Of a DNA stretch of 64,000 bases, positions 30,330 to 41,570 are shown in pieces. Position numbers and translations under genes: made by a program. The stretch comes from Wolfiporia cocos. Its lineage: Eukaryota; Basidiomycota; Agaricomycetes; Polyporales; Phaeolaceae. Numbering within the stretch: the first letter of the stretch is position 1; each line of letters begins with the position of its first letter. The notes under the pieces were generated by a model. That model saw only the letters and a program-made list of their open reading frames with translations, was not told where the DNA came from and did no database searches. The stretch covers positions 2,108,001 to 2,172,000 of the forward strand of contig JACCLO010000011.1 in assembly GCA_029448655.1 (NCBI GenBank), written 5' to 3'.

Positions 30330-31127
30330 ATGAAAGCTGCACTTTCTAGAATCATGCCCCGCGTTACCCGTCGCACCCGTGGCTCCTCCACTGCCCCTTA
30401 CGTCAAACCGGCAAAGCGGTCTCTTCTCAGCCGCATCACCACTGACGACATTCCTCGGGCAGAGGATGTCACTTACACCCTTCCTGTAAAGGAAGACTAC
30501 ACCGGGAAACTCCATCTTTGGGAGATTCCCGTCCACATGCCAAAGCACATCGCTGAGGCAGGAAAACCCGCTCCTCGACCTCCTAAGCCAGTTCCGCTTA
30601 CCAAGCGTATCTGGATGGAAGAAAAGAAGCTAGCGCAGTCCATTACCGCCATGGAAGGGCTCCTGGAACTCCGGGAGCTCAACAAGCTCAAGCTTGCCCG
30701 CGATAAGCTGAATAAGCGAATCGCCGCCAAACAAGCCGCCAAGGAAGCCAAGCAAGCAGCTTCTTCACTGGCCCTCCGCCTCTCCAGTCCGGCGGCCGGA
30801 CCTCCTGTCCCGGCCAACCATCAGATTCTCGACCCTTCCCTCGTCTTCGGGAAAAAGAAGCCTCTCCAAGCATGCGCGCAAGTTATTCCCATGCTAGAAG
30901 GCACCCTCACTCGACTCACGCCTCTCGCCAACCACCCCCCTAATTACCCAGGCTTCCATATGGAAAACGACATTTGTTTCCATAATATGGTAGTAGAATT
31001 AGAGGATTTGGTGGATAACGTAAAGGACAGAGCGAGACGGGGGAGGATCACCAATAGAGAGTGGAGAATTATGAAAAAGTACTGTAAACAACTCGGCAGC
31101 ATTTCCTTCTCGGATTGGTGTACGGAC

Positions 31128-31645
31128 TGTCACAAATTTTGGCCTTATTAGCTGATTTGTGCGCCCTACGGTAGAACCTAGCGCCCGACGCCACCTCCTA
31201 GACGCGCGTGCCAGCGCTTGGAAGGGAGGCAGACAGATCACGTGACCTTTAGGGTCACATGCAGGTAGTAGAATAGCACCCTGGTCCCGTGCTAACACTT
31301 ACCTAATTATGCCACATGACCGTGAGTAGCGTAGACACTGCCTCCGCGCACAGACCAGGCCTTTAGGGCCGGCCTCGTAGAATAGGTAGTTACGTCTGCT
31401 CATGTATATAAGCTCATGCGTTCTGGGGCTTACTCCCCAGAACTAGAAATCTCTCGATGTCCTCCCTGATGAGGGGCAGGACTGTCACCCATGGAACTCC
31501 CTGTGCGCTGCGCGACTGCTTCAACTAAGTCATGCTAGTCTGGGAGACCCTCTACCTCTATGCGCGTACGCCTAGAACCGACACACCTTGGGGCTACACC
31601 TGAACACTGGAGATAGGGGGGGGAAGGGCGGTATGTTCTGTGTCA
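31128..31645 (+). mobile_element. S-family LTR in A2 ORF1, first of two
   Basis: 518 bp TGTCACAAATT...CTGTGTCA with TATA and hairpin GTTCTGGGG-CTTACT-CCCCAGAAC (31420-31443). Followed after TAAA by a different S LTR. Confidence 0.78.
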
Positions 31646-31649
31646 TAAA

Positions 31650-32087
31650 TGTCACAGAATCTCAGAAATAGGTACCCCCCCCCTGTTCTCGAACCCAGGG
31701 CCTTAGGTGTACGGTATGTCATGTGACGTCTAGTAGATATAGTCGAGTAGTATAGCGGTTATGCGCCAGACGGCGCCTACCTAGGTCACGTGGACTGCTT
31801 ACATATACAGAGGCTGTGTAGATAGCACACGGACCCTTACTTTAGGGCGAGCCTTACTGCCCGCCGCGCGCATCTCTCTTTGTATATAAGGCTTCATGGT
31901 CTGAGGCGTACTCCTCAGACCTTTCAATCTCGACTCTGGGCTTGGCCCCTTACTCTCCACTCATGCGTGCTAGTCTGTGAGACCCACCTCGCCTTAGAAC
32001 TATTCGGCGTTGTACCCTGGAACCTGGTGAATAGGGAGAAGGGCTCTAGGATGGGTTATGCGTGAGTGACACAATGAGATTTGTGTC
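31650..32087 (+). mobile_element. S-family LTR in A2 ORF1, second of two
   Basis: 438 bp TGTCACAGAATCTC...TTGTGTCA with hairpin GGTCTGAGG-CGTACT-CCTCAGACC (31898-31921). Its sequence is unlike the neighbouring LTR, so this is not a simple 5'/3' LTR pair. Confidence 0.75.
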
Positions 32088-32432
32088 ACAGACTTAGCTC
32101 GTATCATAGCAGAATGCGTAGCGCTACAAGCATCATTTGCCTTTGGTGTAACACCACCTGACAAGGTGGCAGGGCCCTCAACTACTTCGGTAGAAGAGGA
32201 TATACTTGCGATTGTATAGTAGAAATACTATCATCTTTTAACTCTGAAATAGAGTGCGAGTGTGATCTATAACGAAAGTTGCAGCTTTCAAACCAAATCC
32301 CTTCTTAAGAATCTAAGACAATAAGTAACCGGAAACTAATATTCATCATAAACAGATTCACAATGTCTTCCATCTCCTCCATCAGCCCACCGCCCACTCC
32401 CAAATCTCGCCGCATGCGCCTTCGTTCCGAAG

Positions 32433-33142
32433 TGTTACGGTTATTTTGAATTTTTCGAACGCTGGCATAACTCACCACTGGGTGAATACGATACAGGGAC
32501 TTGTTGCACAACCAACTGCCCTGGCTACTCGTGACTCTACTGGGCGCATCCCCAGTTGTACTAGTCAATAGGGCTCGTTTCATCTTTGGCAGATCCAACC
32601 CTGCCACCATTTCATGTCCATCGTTTATTAGCTGACAGATGGCGTTCAACCGCCATCATTCCTATCTATCGTCTCAGATATATCACTCCATACTTATCAG
32701 ACGTTTGGGACTATAGCGTAGATAGTATCGGTGACATCTGGGACAGACATGACCCCTGAAACCTAACGTAGTATATAAACTCATGTACTTACTGTCGAGG
32801 CTCTTCAGCTCGACCTTGTTGTACAAACAAGAAGTCTTATACTCGTTCTCAAACGTAGGAAACTACGCTCAGTATTTCTCTCTCGAGCAATTGAACGACT
32901 AAGTCCTTGAAAGTGCACATTGACTTCTCGGACTTAGGCGAGTCTTATATTCTATCAGACTCGCACTTGAACATATTATATCCTCTAACGCGTATTGGAT
33001 ATTAACCGATCTCCTAAGGACTTCACTTAGGACCCGAAGGCATCTAACGAGTATTTGCCTTGCATACGGCGACGTGCCTACGTGCAGAAGAACGATCTAT
33101 ATTCGCGACTCGAATATACGAACGGGTATTCGACCCGTAACA
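32433..33142 (+). mobile_element. Solo LTR of family B in A2 gag
   Basis: 710 bp TGTTACGG...CCGTAACA with target duplication CGAAG (32428-32432, 33143-33147). TATA at 32772; AGCTCGACCTT at 32807-32817 pairs with the family B primer site seen at 7255-7265. Confidence 0.92.
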
Positions 33143-34349
33143 CGAAGGGCCAGCATCGGAGGAAGCCGGGCCCTCAGGGACTCGACCTCTGGTCTCGCTA
33201 GAGAACCTAAGCAAGGGTGGGGAGGAAGAAGAAGAACCGGTGCTCCCTCGGGAATCACCCGCCAACCCCATGGGCACACGCCCTGGGGCCCCAATCGCTG
33301 GGTACGCCCCAGCGCGCTACACTCGGGCCATCGGTCCGGTAGGTGAACTAGACGTGGAGTTCACCGCTCCCGTCCAATCCACTGACACGGTGGTGGCCAA
33401 CGGACTGGCCACATACCTCTTGGAAGAAGAGAGGGCGCAAATTAACCCCAGACTACATGGGGCAATCATTGACGCCGCCGTACAACGAAGTGCGGCAATA
33501 GCCCACGACCAAAACGCCGTCTTGGGCAATGTAGTCCGCGCCCGCCTGGAGCGTATCCATGGCAGAATCGACTCCCTGGTTGGGCAATCCAGGGCAATCG
33601 AACAAATGGCCCAAGACAAACTGCACGAAGTGGTCAGTTCACTCCGTAACGAGGTTGTGTCCACTTTGGTGGACCTTGGCAAGGAACTCCGACAGGAGTA
33701 CACCGCCAAGTTCTCCGAAATGGAGAAGCAGCTCCAGGACGAGTACCGGACTCGGATCGATGATCTCAAGGATGCATTCGCCGAGCGCATGGAGAAGGTT
33801 GAGGAAGAACTTCGGAGGAGCCAAAAGAACCCCTCCGTTCCCAACCCTCCCGGCGTCCGCACACCCCAGGAAGAACCCGCACCGGCCCGCACAATGGGGG
33901 CCGCTGCCGCCGCACCACCTGCAGCCGCTGCTGCAGCAGTCGTCGCACCGCAGATTCCAGGTCTGCCCCAAAACCTGAAAATCCCCCCTCCCCCCGAATT
34001 CTCTGGGTCATCTGGAAAGGTGACTGCACAGGAATAGGTGGAGAAGATGGGCCTGTACTTCGGTATGCTCAGGGTCTACAACGACCATGACCATATCACC
34101 ACGGCCCTCTTCCGCGTCACAGGGGACACATACAAATTTTTCTCGCCTCTCATCAAGAAGGCAGGAAACGGTGAACCTCTCGGCACCTGGGAGGATTTCA
34201 CCAAATCCGTAATGGTGCAATACGGCAAGATGACGGATAAGGAGATCGCGAAAAAGGAAATTCGCGGTTATTACGGTACCAAGGGCAAGGAACTCGCAGA
34301 ATCGAACTACTTCAATTACTGCGAGCGATTCCGAACCCTCGGCCGTCTC

Positions 34350-34889
34350 TGTCACAAAATCTCCCTATTTTCCCCTATTTTTCCCGATTTATTATAAGCC
34401 GCTACGACGCCTCTACAACAACTTATACAATAAGCGCCCACACGTGCTCTCCATCTTATCTGTTATCACTATCGTCCACCTTATCTCATCTACACCTTAT
34501 CTTATCTCGTAGCCACAAATACCAAGTAGATACAAACATCATCGCTTCCTGCCGGAACTCACATGACACATAGGGTTAGCGCCCTTGGATGACGGCGCTT
34601 CCCCTAGTCACAACACCTCGGGCACGATTACTCATGCCCCGACGAACTAGTATCACATGCTTACGACATCTCCCTGCCTACGCACAGACCATGACACTTT
34701 AGGGCAGCCACATTAGCATTGCTGCCTCTCATGTATATAAGCCTTACTCTGAGTCGCTTAGGACTCAGACTAGTTCATCTATCGACCACTGCTATAAGCC
34801 CTTAAAGCTCTTAGCACTTTAACCTCTGCTTCTACTGTCTTAAGCCTCGCTCCAACAAACCGACAAGTCTTCAAAGTAAGTCCGTGTCA
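34350..34889 (+). mobile_element. Solo LTR, family S, in A2 gag
   Basis: 540 bp TGTCACAAAATC...CCGTGTCA with target duplication GTCTC (34345-34349, 34890-34894). CATGTATATAAG then hairpin TCTGAGTC-GCTTAG-GACTCAGA (34748-34769). Confidence 0.9.
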
Positions 34890-35149
34890 GTCTCTCTGAA
34901 ACCGCCAACGAGACCCTGGTGTGGGAGTTCACCAAAACACTCCCAGAAAAGGTTAAGGACACCTTGAACGTCCTCGGCAAGACCCCGTTCTTCAAGGCCC
35001 CAACCGACATCGAGCCCCTTATCGACTTTGCTCTGGAGATGTACCAAACATCCTATCCAGACAAGATCAAGGGTTCGATCTTCGAAAAGGCCGGCAAGAA
35101 GGACTCGGCCCCCACCGAAAAGAAGGAGACGTCCTCCACTTCTGCGAAG

Positions 35150-35845
35150 TGACACAAACTAGTTGTGGGACTCACACTATAACCTATAAGGCGACTTGAA
35201 GTAGTTGCTGGTAGGTTGGTGAGGGAGCTAGTAGGCGCAAGCAGGAATGATATGTAACTGAGCGAATGCAGAGAACAAATCTAAGGCTTATCGTAGTGAT
35301 AGCCCTACTTATATACATGCATTGTTTGGTTACCAGTAAGGGAGCCAAACATGAAGATGGTCTGCGCAGACATAACTAATACAGCTAAGTCGTAAACTAC
35401 AATAGACCATGTGCGCCGGTAATGGCCGCACCAGTAAGAACGTTTGTTTGGACCGTAGGTCCATGTTGTGGAAGTGGCTGTAGCTACGTTAGTAAGCCAT
35501 GCACGTGATTCTTATATACCAGTATCGGGATATGAGTAATCGTAAGGGCATTGGCATGTGATAACGAGCGGGCCGCTTATCCAATTGTACTGACATAGCC
35601 CGGTATCGGGATATGAGTAAGGCGCGTGACACCGGAGGTTAGTCCGCTGAGTCATTGACGCGTACGAGCGTGTTATGTACGTGTTGTTATGACAGGTGGA
35701 CGTATACCGTGTTGTGTACGTGTTATTTGGTTGGGTGTACGTGTAGACGGGCGCTTAGCAGCGTAAACGTCTACGGGCTTGTAGAAATACCAGAAAAATA
35801 GGTATAAATACGGGAAAAATAGTGGCATGTCCCAAATCTGTGACA
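35150..35845 (-). repeat. Family A LTR, reversed, at the A2 break
   Basis: 696 bp family A LTR in minus orientation joined directly to A2 gag. Flanks (CGAAG and GTTGC) do not match, so it is not a clean solo LTR; recombination or an inverted partner is likely. Confidence 0.85.
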
Positions 35846-36078
35846 GTTGCCATTATTATTCGAGTGGCGCTCGCTGACGTAGAGAGCCTGGTCGACTTGT
35901 GGACTCTAGACTCTAGTCATGTGTTGTTTAAGGCCTATTCAGCCGTAAGGTTCCGTTATATAACCTCGGCAGGTTCGGCATGGTGGGATAAGTCTCGGAT
36001 AACTTCGTAGAGGCTTGGATAAGGCCAGAAATGGTGCTAAAATACGCGGAAAAATGTGCTATGTCCCAAATCTGTGAC
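35846..36078 (-). repeat. Decayed LTR fragment related to families A and C
   Basis: About 230 bp ending AAATCTGTGACA, the reversed 5' part of an A/C-like LTR. It is followed by ~39 bp (36079-36117) that reverse-match the start of the S LTR at 4871, then 74 bp holding the palindrome CTGCGAC...GTCGCAG. Confidence 0.55.
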
Positions 36079-36191
36079 ACGAGGGATGTCAGAACCCCCC
36101 ACTGGGAATTCTGTGACACTATCAAAGAAGCCTAGCTCCCTGCGACATAGAGATTGCGTCGCAGGAAGGGAGGTAAAAAGCTTGATTATAA

Positions 36192-36830
36192 TGTCACAGA
36201 CTTATCTGTGACGCCTCAACCCCTAGCCCAATCCTCCAAGCTTCTTGATATGACGCCTAGTGTCATGGATATCCCCGTGGGGGGTACGTCTCTTCCCTCT
36301 CTATGTATGTATGGGCACCGCTGCACGTGCGCGCGCCCCTCTCGTCATTGTTTCCTCCTTGTCGCTCCCTAGTTACCTCCACAGACCACATGACCCAGTA
36401 GGCGAGCGCTTGTCAGGCAGCGCGCGTGCCAGGTACACCACATGACCGGTCACAGTTAGGTACATGGTAGCGTAACATCACGGTCACTCGTAGATACGGC
36501 GCACGGGCCCGTTCTTTAGGGTAGCTAGTTCCGCTCTCACACCATGTATATAATCTACGACAAGATGGGGCTTACTCCCCATCTTTGAGATTCTCGTCAA
36601 TGAGCTTTGGCTCCTCTCTTATGTTGCGCGTGATGCGTCTCTGCCCCGGGGGCCTCTCTTGTCTACCTTGACTGTGTGCCGCCATGCTAGGTCGCCACTA
36701 GGAGTCCTTGGGTAGGGTCCCCTTGGTGCAGCCGACCTGGTCACCGCTGGCACGGTCGTACATACACCTCGTTAGGCACGTTAGGACAGCCCTGCTGCGC
36801 AGGTCCTCACAAACATGTAAGTTTGTGACA
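36192..36830 (+). repeat. Family S LTR
   Basis: 639 bp TGTCACAGACTTATCTGTGAC...GTTTGTGACA. Initial hairpin GTCACAG-ACTTAT-CTGTGAC, TATA (CATGTATATAA), start-region hairpin AGATGGGG-CTTACT-CCCCATCT (36563-36584), terminal hairpin CACAAAC-ATGTAA-GTTTGTG. No matching flanks. Confidence 0.75.
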
Positions 36831-37229
36831 CCTAGGACCTATAGAATCAGGGCCCCAGACTAGCAAGGTAAGGATATCTGATATGAGGACTTAGAGGGAG
36901 AGGGTCTTGTTCAGACAGAGGAAGGTGGGGACACGCCGCCTATCACACTCAGAGCCTGTCGGCTTAAGAGAGCGGATAACACTAATAATCAAGCTAGGGC
37001 AGAGTGCCGCTAGCAAGGGTCGTTATATACATGCAACGCATCATAGACTAATTGTGTACCCTAAAGTACGTGGTCTGTGCATGGCACGTATTCGTAATGG
37101 TTGCGCCATAGTGACGCGATATAATCACATGCCTGTAATGGCACATGACGATGAGATCATGAGTGCGCGCCAGTAATGGCGGCACGTGTCGTAAGGCGAT
37201 AAGATCACGCCTGTATATATCTATCTAAT
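36831..37229 (-). repeat. Reversed S LTR fragment
   Basis: Diverged S-type sequence in minus orientation, recognisable by reversed TATA (TTATATACATG near 37023) and CTAGTCTGGGGCC-type sequence near its left end. It is interrupted at CTAAT by the next LTR. No gene. Confidence 0.45.
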
Positions 37230-37720
37230 TGTCACAGATTTCTGTGGCATGTTTTAATGTATTACCCCCTCCCTGGCTCGAACCCAGGAGCTCACGTTCT
37301 AGTAGTCACATGACCAGTGCAACGTAGTGTAGCGGTATAACACAACCTGTCCGTCAGGACATACAGTCACGTGATCCCCTACTTACATAATACATAGGCG
37401 TGACCTTTAGGGGCGCGCACAGACCATGCCATTAGGGCAGGCCCTTCATTAGGTAGCGGCCGGTCTCCATGTATATAAAGTAGACGTCTGAGGTCTTACA
37501 ACCTCAGACTGATCAATCTCGACAATGGATGTGTAACCTCATCATCATACTGCGTGCTAGACTGGGACTGCCTCTGGTGACTACACCGTCACTATGCCTT
37601 AGACTCTCTATCTTGGAGTCTACCTAGTCAGCCCATGCGACGTTACCTCGTCGTCAACACCTTCAACGTTAGTAGAAGGGGTTAGGGCATAAACATGTAC
37701 GTATGACACATTCTGTGTCA
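37230..37720 (+). mobile_element. Solo LTR, family S, with target duplication
   Basis: 491 bp, duplication CTAAT (37225-37229, 37721-37725). It has CATGTATATAAAG, hairpin GTCTGAGGT-CTTACA-ACCTCAGAC (37486-37509), and a tRNA-like pair (CTCGAACCC and TAGTGTAGCGG). Confidence 0.87.
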
Positions 37721-38405
37721 CTAATCTAAGGAGACTAGATAGGAGTTGAGATAAGATAAGGTCACATGCCATGAGGGCACGTGACCCGAAAATGTTAGTG
37801 GAATCGTAACGTTAATGATTGTGGGCCCATTAATGGGCGTAAATGAATGAGATAAAGCCCTGTAATGGGCATAGATAGTTCATTAGAAGGTAGACCGTAG
37901 ACATCTGTGTCATTATGTCTGCTGCGTGATTCTCACCTTAGGGCATCCTCTCTGACTAGACTGGTGGTGACTATGTTAGTGCACGTCACCTGCCGACAAC
38001 TCAGTAATTCTGAGGGATGCGCCTCTGCACTCACCACTATTCATCACCATCTCATCATGAAGATCTTGGGGGTATTCCCCTGCCTATAGCAGGTCCCACA
38101 GACGTAGTAAGTCTGTGTCATTATGTCGACCAATGTATGGCCCATGGTTGTAATGGACCCCACATTGTGGGCATTGTGATGCCATATCTAACACAATCTT
38201 AGTGAGAACTCACCAAATGACTTGAGGGTGGTTGAAAGGCAAGATATGATTGTAGTAAGAAGCAGGTAATGCTGTTACACATTAAGTGAATAGTTCTGGG
38301 GACTTGTTGTCACCAGAACATTGCTTATATACATCTAGTATAGAACCCCTGCCACTGCAGTAGGTCCCTAGAGACTCTGAGCCATTGGTATTACTAAGGT
38401 GAAAG
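37721..38405. repeat. S LTR debris
   Basis: Mosaic of LTR ends in both orientations, including a terminal hairpin CACAGAC-GTAGTAA-GTCTGTG near 38098-38118. No credible gene; the short open frames are chance. Confidence 0.4.
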
Positions 38406-38998
38406 TGTCACAGAACGTCCGGTAGGGACTACTTGACATCCCTCGCCTTGGTCCTAGGGCACTGCATTCACAGGCGTGGCGGCTCCCTCTTCATCGCCAC
38501 CTCTCCGTCACTCCCTAGATACCGTATAGACCACCTGACCCAGTAGATAGGCGCTCTGGGGTAGCACGCGTCCATGCAGTCTCCCACGTTATGGTCACTC
38601 CCTGTCACGTGTAGTAGTTACTGTTACACTCACGTACTCTTACCTTAGCCGCTAGGGTGGTGCTGTGCACAGGCCAGCACTTCAGGGTAGACATGTCACA
38701 TCCACATGTACATTTGTAAAGGGTAGTGAGATGGGGCTTACTCCCCATCTCTGAGATTCTCGACGTCTGGGCTTTAGCCCCTCTCTCACATCTTTCCTGT
38801 GTGTGCGCAGGTTGCCTGGGTCTCTCCCTCCTTGTCTAGCTCGTCTGGGGTGGTACCTCTGCCAAGGGCCTCACTACTGCACCTGCGACAGGCCTCTGTA
38901 GCACACCCATCAGCATTAGGATCTGCGCTGACACGCTTGCATCTAGGGGGATTCCCCGGCCTGTGGGCCGGTCCCACAGACATAGTGAGTCTGTGTCA
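38406..38998 (+). mobile_element. Solo LTR, family S, with target duplication
   Basis: 593 bp TGTCACAGAACG...CTGTGTCA, duplication GAAAG (38401-38405, 38999-39003). Hairpin AGATGGGG-CTTACT-CCCCATCT (38729-38750) and terminal hairpin CACAGAC-ATAGTGA-GTCTGTG. Confidence 0.88.
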
Positions 38999-41131
38999 GA
39001 AAGAGATAAGGTAATAGTGCTGACATAGCCCGGTATCAGGATATAAGTAAGCACGTGTGACATGCTAATGTAGCAGAATATAGGTAAGTATGGGCTGCTG
39101 AGTCAATGGTTGTGACTAGCATGTAAGCACCAGGTCATTATGGTGTCACAGAATGTTGTGGCATGGCCCTTGTGTAGGTGATGTGACTTGTAGATAAGAT
39201 AAGTACTACATCGTTAGATAAGTAGGGCACTAGCGCTAGCTCACGGTCACAGTAGTTACCTGTTATGTGTTACTAGTTATACTGTGTGCCTACTGCACAC
39301 AGGCCTGCTTTAGGATAGGGTAACTTACAATAGTGTGCTACATGTATATATGCTCAACGTCTGAGGGTTACACCTCAGACTTCAAATCCTCATTGTGACA
39401 CAGATCACTCATCTGTGTATTGCGCCTACAAGAGGGGGCCTAGGGCTGCCATACCAGAGGTCTTGTAGGTATTGTAAGATGTGGTGTGTACCGTGTTGTA
39501 AGGGTGAGCAATATCCTTAGAGGACAAGGTGACACTGGGCACTCAGACTAGCAAGCATAAGATGTATGTCACAGATCTAGAGTTGCCCTAGATACTAGGA
39601 CACTACAGAGCAATAACTAGGGTATATTCCCCCTAAGGTGGCGACCTGAATACAATAGGCACCAAGTGTGGGAACATGAACTGCAGATATAGCCGGACCC
39701 TTGATAACAGCTAAGCTGTTATCGTAGCCCTTTTGGGGGAGTGGCTATATTGCCACTCATGAGCACATTGCATTGGGTCCGTGGCATGTCTTGTGATAAT
39801 GTAGAGACCAGGGACACACCCCTATGTGAGATTGACAACTCTGAGGTGTAAGCCTCAGAGTGAGTAGGTTATATACATGTGGACGCTACACTATAGAGAT
39901 TGTGACCTGCCCTAAAGGCAGGGTCTGTGCATAGCATATGTAATCAACTGCTTATGTAATGATATCAACACTACTCTACATGTGACTGTCAGAGGGGGGC
40001 AGGCACATAGCCATTACACTACCACTGTACAAGATCATGTGATATAAGGACTTCAGTACCTCGGTTTGACTCCCAGTGGGGGCGGTACCTATATGTCACA
40101 GAAATCTGTGACACTGGTGCCTTCCTGATCACCCCCAATGCAAAGAAGCATGGCTTGATGCATGGTGGGGGGGGTTCAATTAGCAGGGAATTGTGCTTGT
40201 GTTGCTACATCCAGATTGTCCAGTACTGGGCTCTGACACAAACTCACTGTGCACTAAGTCCCATAGTGAGGGGTCGTCATAGAGAACCTTCAGTGTCTCT
40301 CATCACTTAGGGATCCTTAGACTAGCACACAGTAGATAACAAGTAAGAGGAACAGTGCCCAACGTTGAGATTACCAAGTCTGAGGTGTAAGCCTCAGACG
40401 TTGTAGTATATATACATGTACGCTACACAATGGAGATCCCAAGGGTTGCCCTAAAGACAGGGCCCGTGCGTAACTAGGGTAGCCACATCACATGTACTGA
40501 TTACATAATACTACAACCATTAGACCTATCAAACATGTAAGTATATACGAGATATCCCTTATCTACAGATAACGTGACCCTCCACCCAGGCATAGGTCAC
40601 AGACCAGAAAATCTGTGACAGGCTCAACAATCATTCAAAGGCTCCCACAGCTTGACATGGGTGCTATGTCAGAATGGTGCTGTGAGCTCGTTGCAAGAGC
40701 TGTGTGGGACAGAGGATCAGAGAAGTAAACTTCTGAAAGAAGAGGATATAATCAAGGCTACAATTGTACAGGTTCACAAAACTATGTTGTAGAACTATGG
40801 CATTATCCCAATGCCACCAGCTGTAACATTCCTGTCATGCCAGTAACTCATTTCAAGCCCCAATCTATGGCCTCTTATGAGAAATTGAAAGTCCGTCCTA
40901 TTGCTATTGCTGCAATAGCCTATGGCTGAATATTGTTGTATATTGCTGCATGGCATTTCTATTATTGCTGCGTTGCTTTCTTATATTGCTGCACAGTGTA
41001 TTGTATTGTTGCATCACATTTTATATTTGCAGCACTGCAAAAGAATAAATCCAAACGTCATAGTGTGTATACCAATTTTCCCCAGGTACACACATCATAA
41101 AACAGATAGGTCTTGAATGTGGTGAGTGCCT
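38999..41131. repeat. S LTR mosaic, both orientations
   Basis: At least three S LTRs or pieces: forward with hairpin at 39359-39380, reverse with hairpins at 39839-39860 and 40378-40399. Several TGTCACAG starts and reversed TATA boxes are present, but ends do not pair into clean units. It also contains the TATTGCTGCA-type cryptic repeat at 40905-41040. No gene seen. Confidence 0.5.
40905..41040 (+). repeat. Cryptic tandem repeat of TATTGCTGCA type
   Basis: Irregular repeats of TATTGCTGCA and relatives at about 20-30 bp spacing (TATTGTTGTA, TATTGCTGCA, TATTGCTGCG, TATTGTTGCA). A decayed minisatellite; open frames here are chance. Confidence 0.5.
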
Positions 41132-41570
41132 TCAGCCACTGTGGTGCAGTTTACATGCCTCATCTAAAAGTAATGGAAGCTCGTGTGGGACCCAGCACAT
41201 TTTACACACAAGAAACACACATGGTGAGCACATTTGCCATGTGGTGTCTGTAGGGTGCCCATTAAGCGTGCACCGGTGCCTGCAAGGTGCACATGCCAGT
41301 TCCAAAGATTTTACAAGTGAAGTGATGACGAGGCCAAGCATCAGCAAGGTGAAGGAGTGGCTGAGCAGGCAGAGATAAGCAATAACTCCTAAAATACAAA
41401 TTTGTGGCGAAGCCACAGGTAATTCAGCTAGTCTAAATACTAAAGGGCCGTGGAAGAAAACCATGTGGTTCTCACATGGCAACTGTGCATTCATTGGTCT
41501 GTAGGGCATGTGCCACTGTCCCCATGCCATTTCCCATGCCTGGCGCCTGCAAGGCATGCACGAGTTCAAG
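41132..41570 (-). repeat. Decayed, CpG-poor copy of the repeat at 60.4-61.2 kb
   Basis: The minus strand reads like the tandem unit found beside the heme oxygenase gene (TGTGGCTTCGCCACAA, then CTGCCxGCTCAGCCACTCC, ACCTTGCAGGCxCCGG), but nearly every CG is TG or CA. About one and a half units. A further piece of ~85 bp is at 43180-43265. The 177-codon frame here is not a gene. Confidence 0.75.

Larger units (their letters stand above)
30330..32219 (+). pseudogene. ORF1 of A2, interrupted by LTRs
   Basis: ORF1 is open from 30330 to the insertion at 31128. After the two LTRs it resumes at 32093 and ends at 32219 with the same C-terminus as A0. The flanks CGGAC and CAGAC are the target duplication with one change. 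It keeps TAAAG, which A1 lost. Confidence 0.85.
28614..35149 (+). mobile_element. Family A element copy A2, shredded
   Basis: Family A copy inserted in the old C element: 5' LTR, leader, ORF1 and gag, interrupted by two adjacent S LTRs, a family B solo LTR and another S solo LTR, and ending abruptly within gag at 35149 against a reversed A LTR. No pol or own 3' LTR remains. The S and B insertions with 5-bp duplications show the order of events. Confidence 0.88.
32363..35149 (+). pseudogene. Gag of A2, broken
   Basis: Begins at the conserved ATG, is interrupted by a B LTR at 32433, continues at 33143, has a stop codon in place of Trp at 34036, is interrupted again by an S LTR at 34350, and stops at 35149 in the Lys-rich linker before the zinc knuckle. 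The Gag core is recognisable (P-P-P-P-E-F-S-G-S-S-G-K-V-T-A-Q-E and after). Confidence 0.88.
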
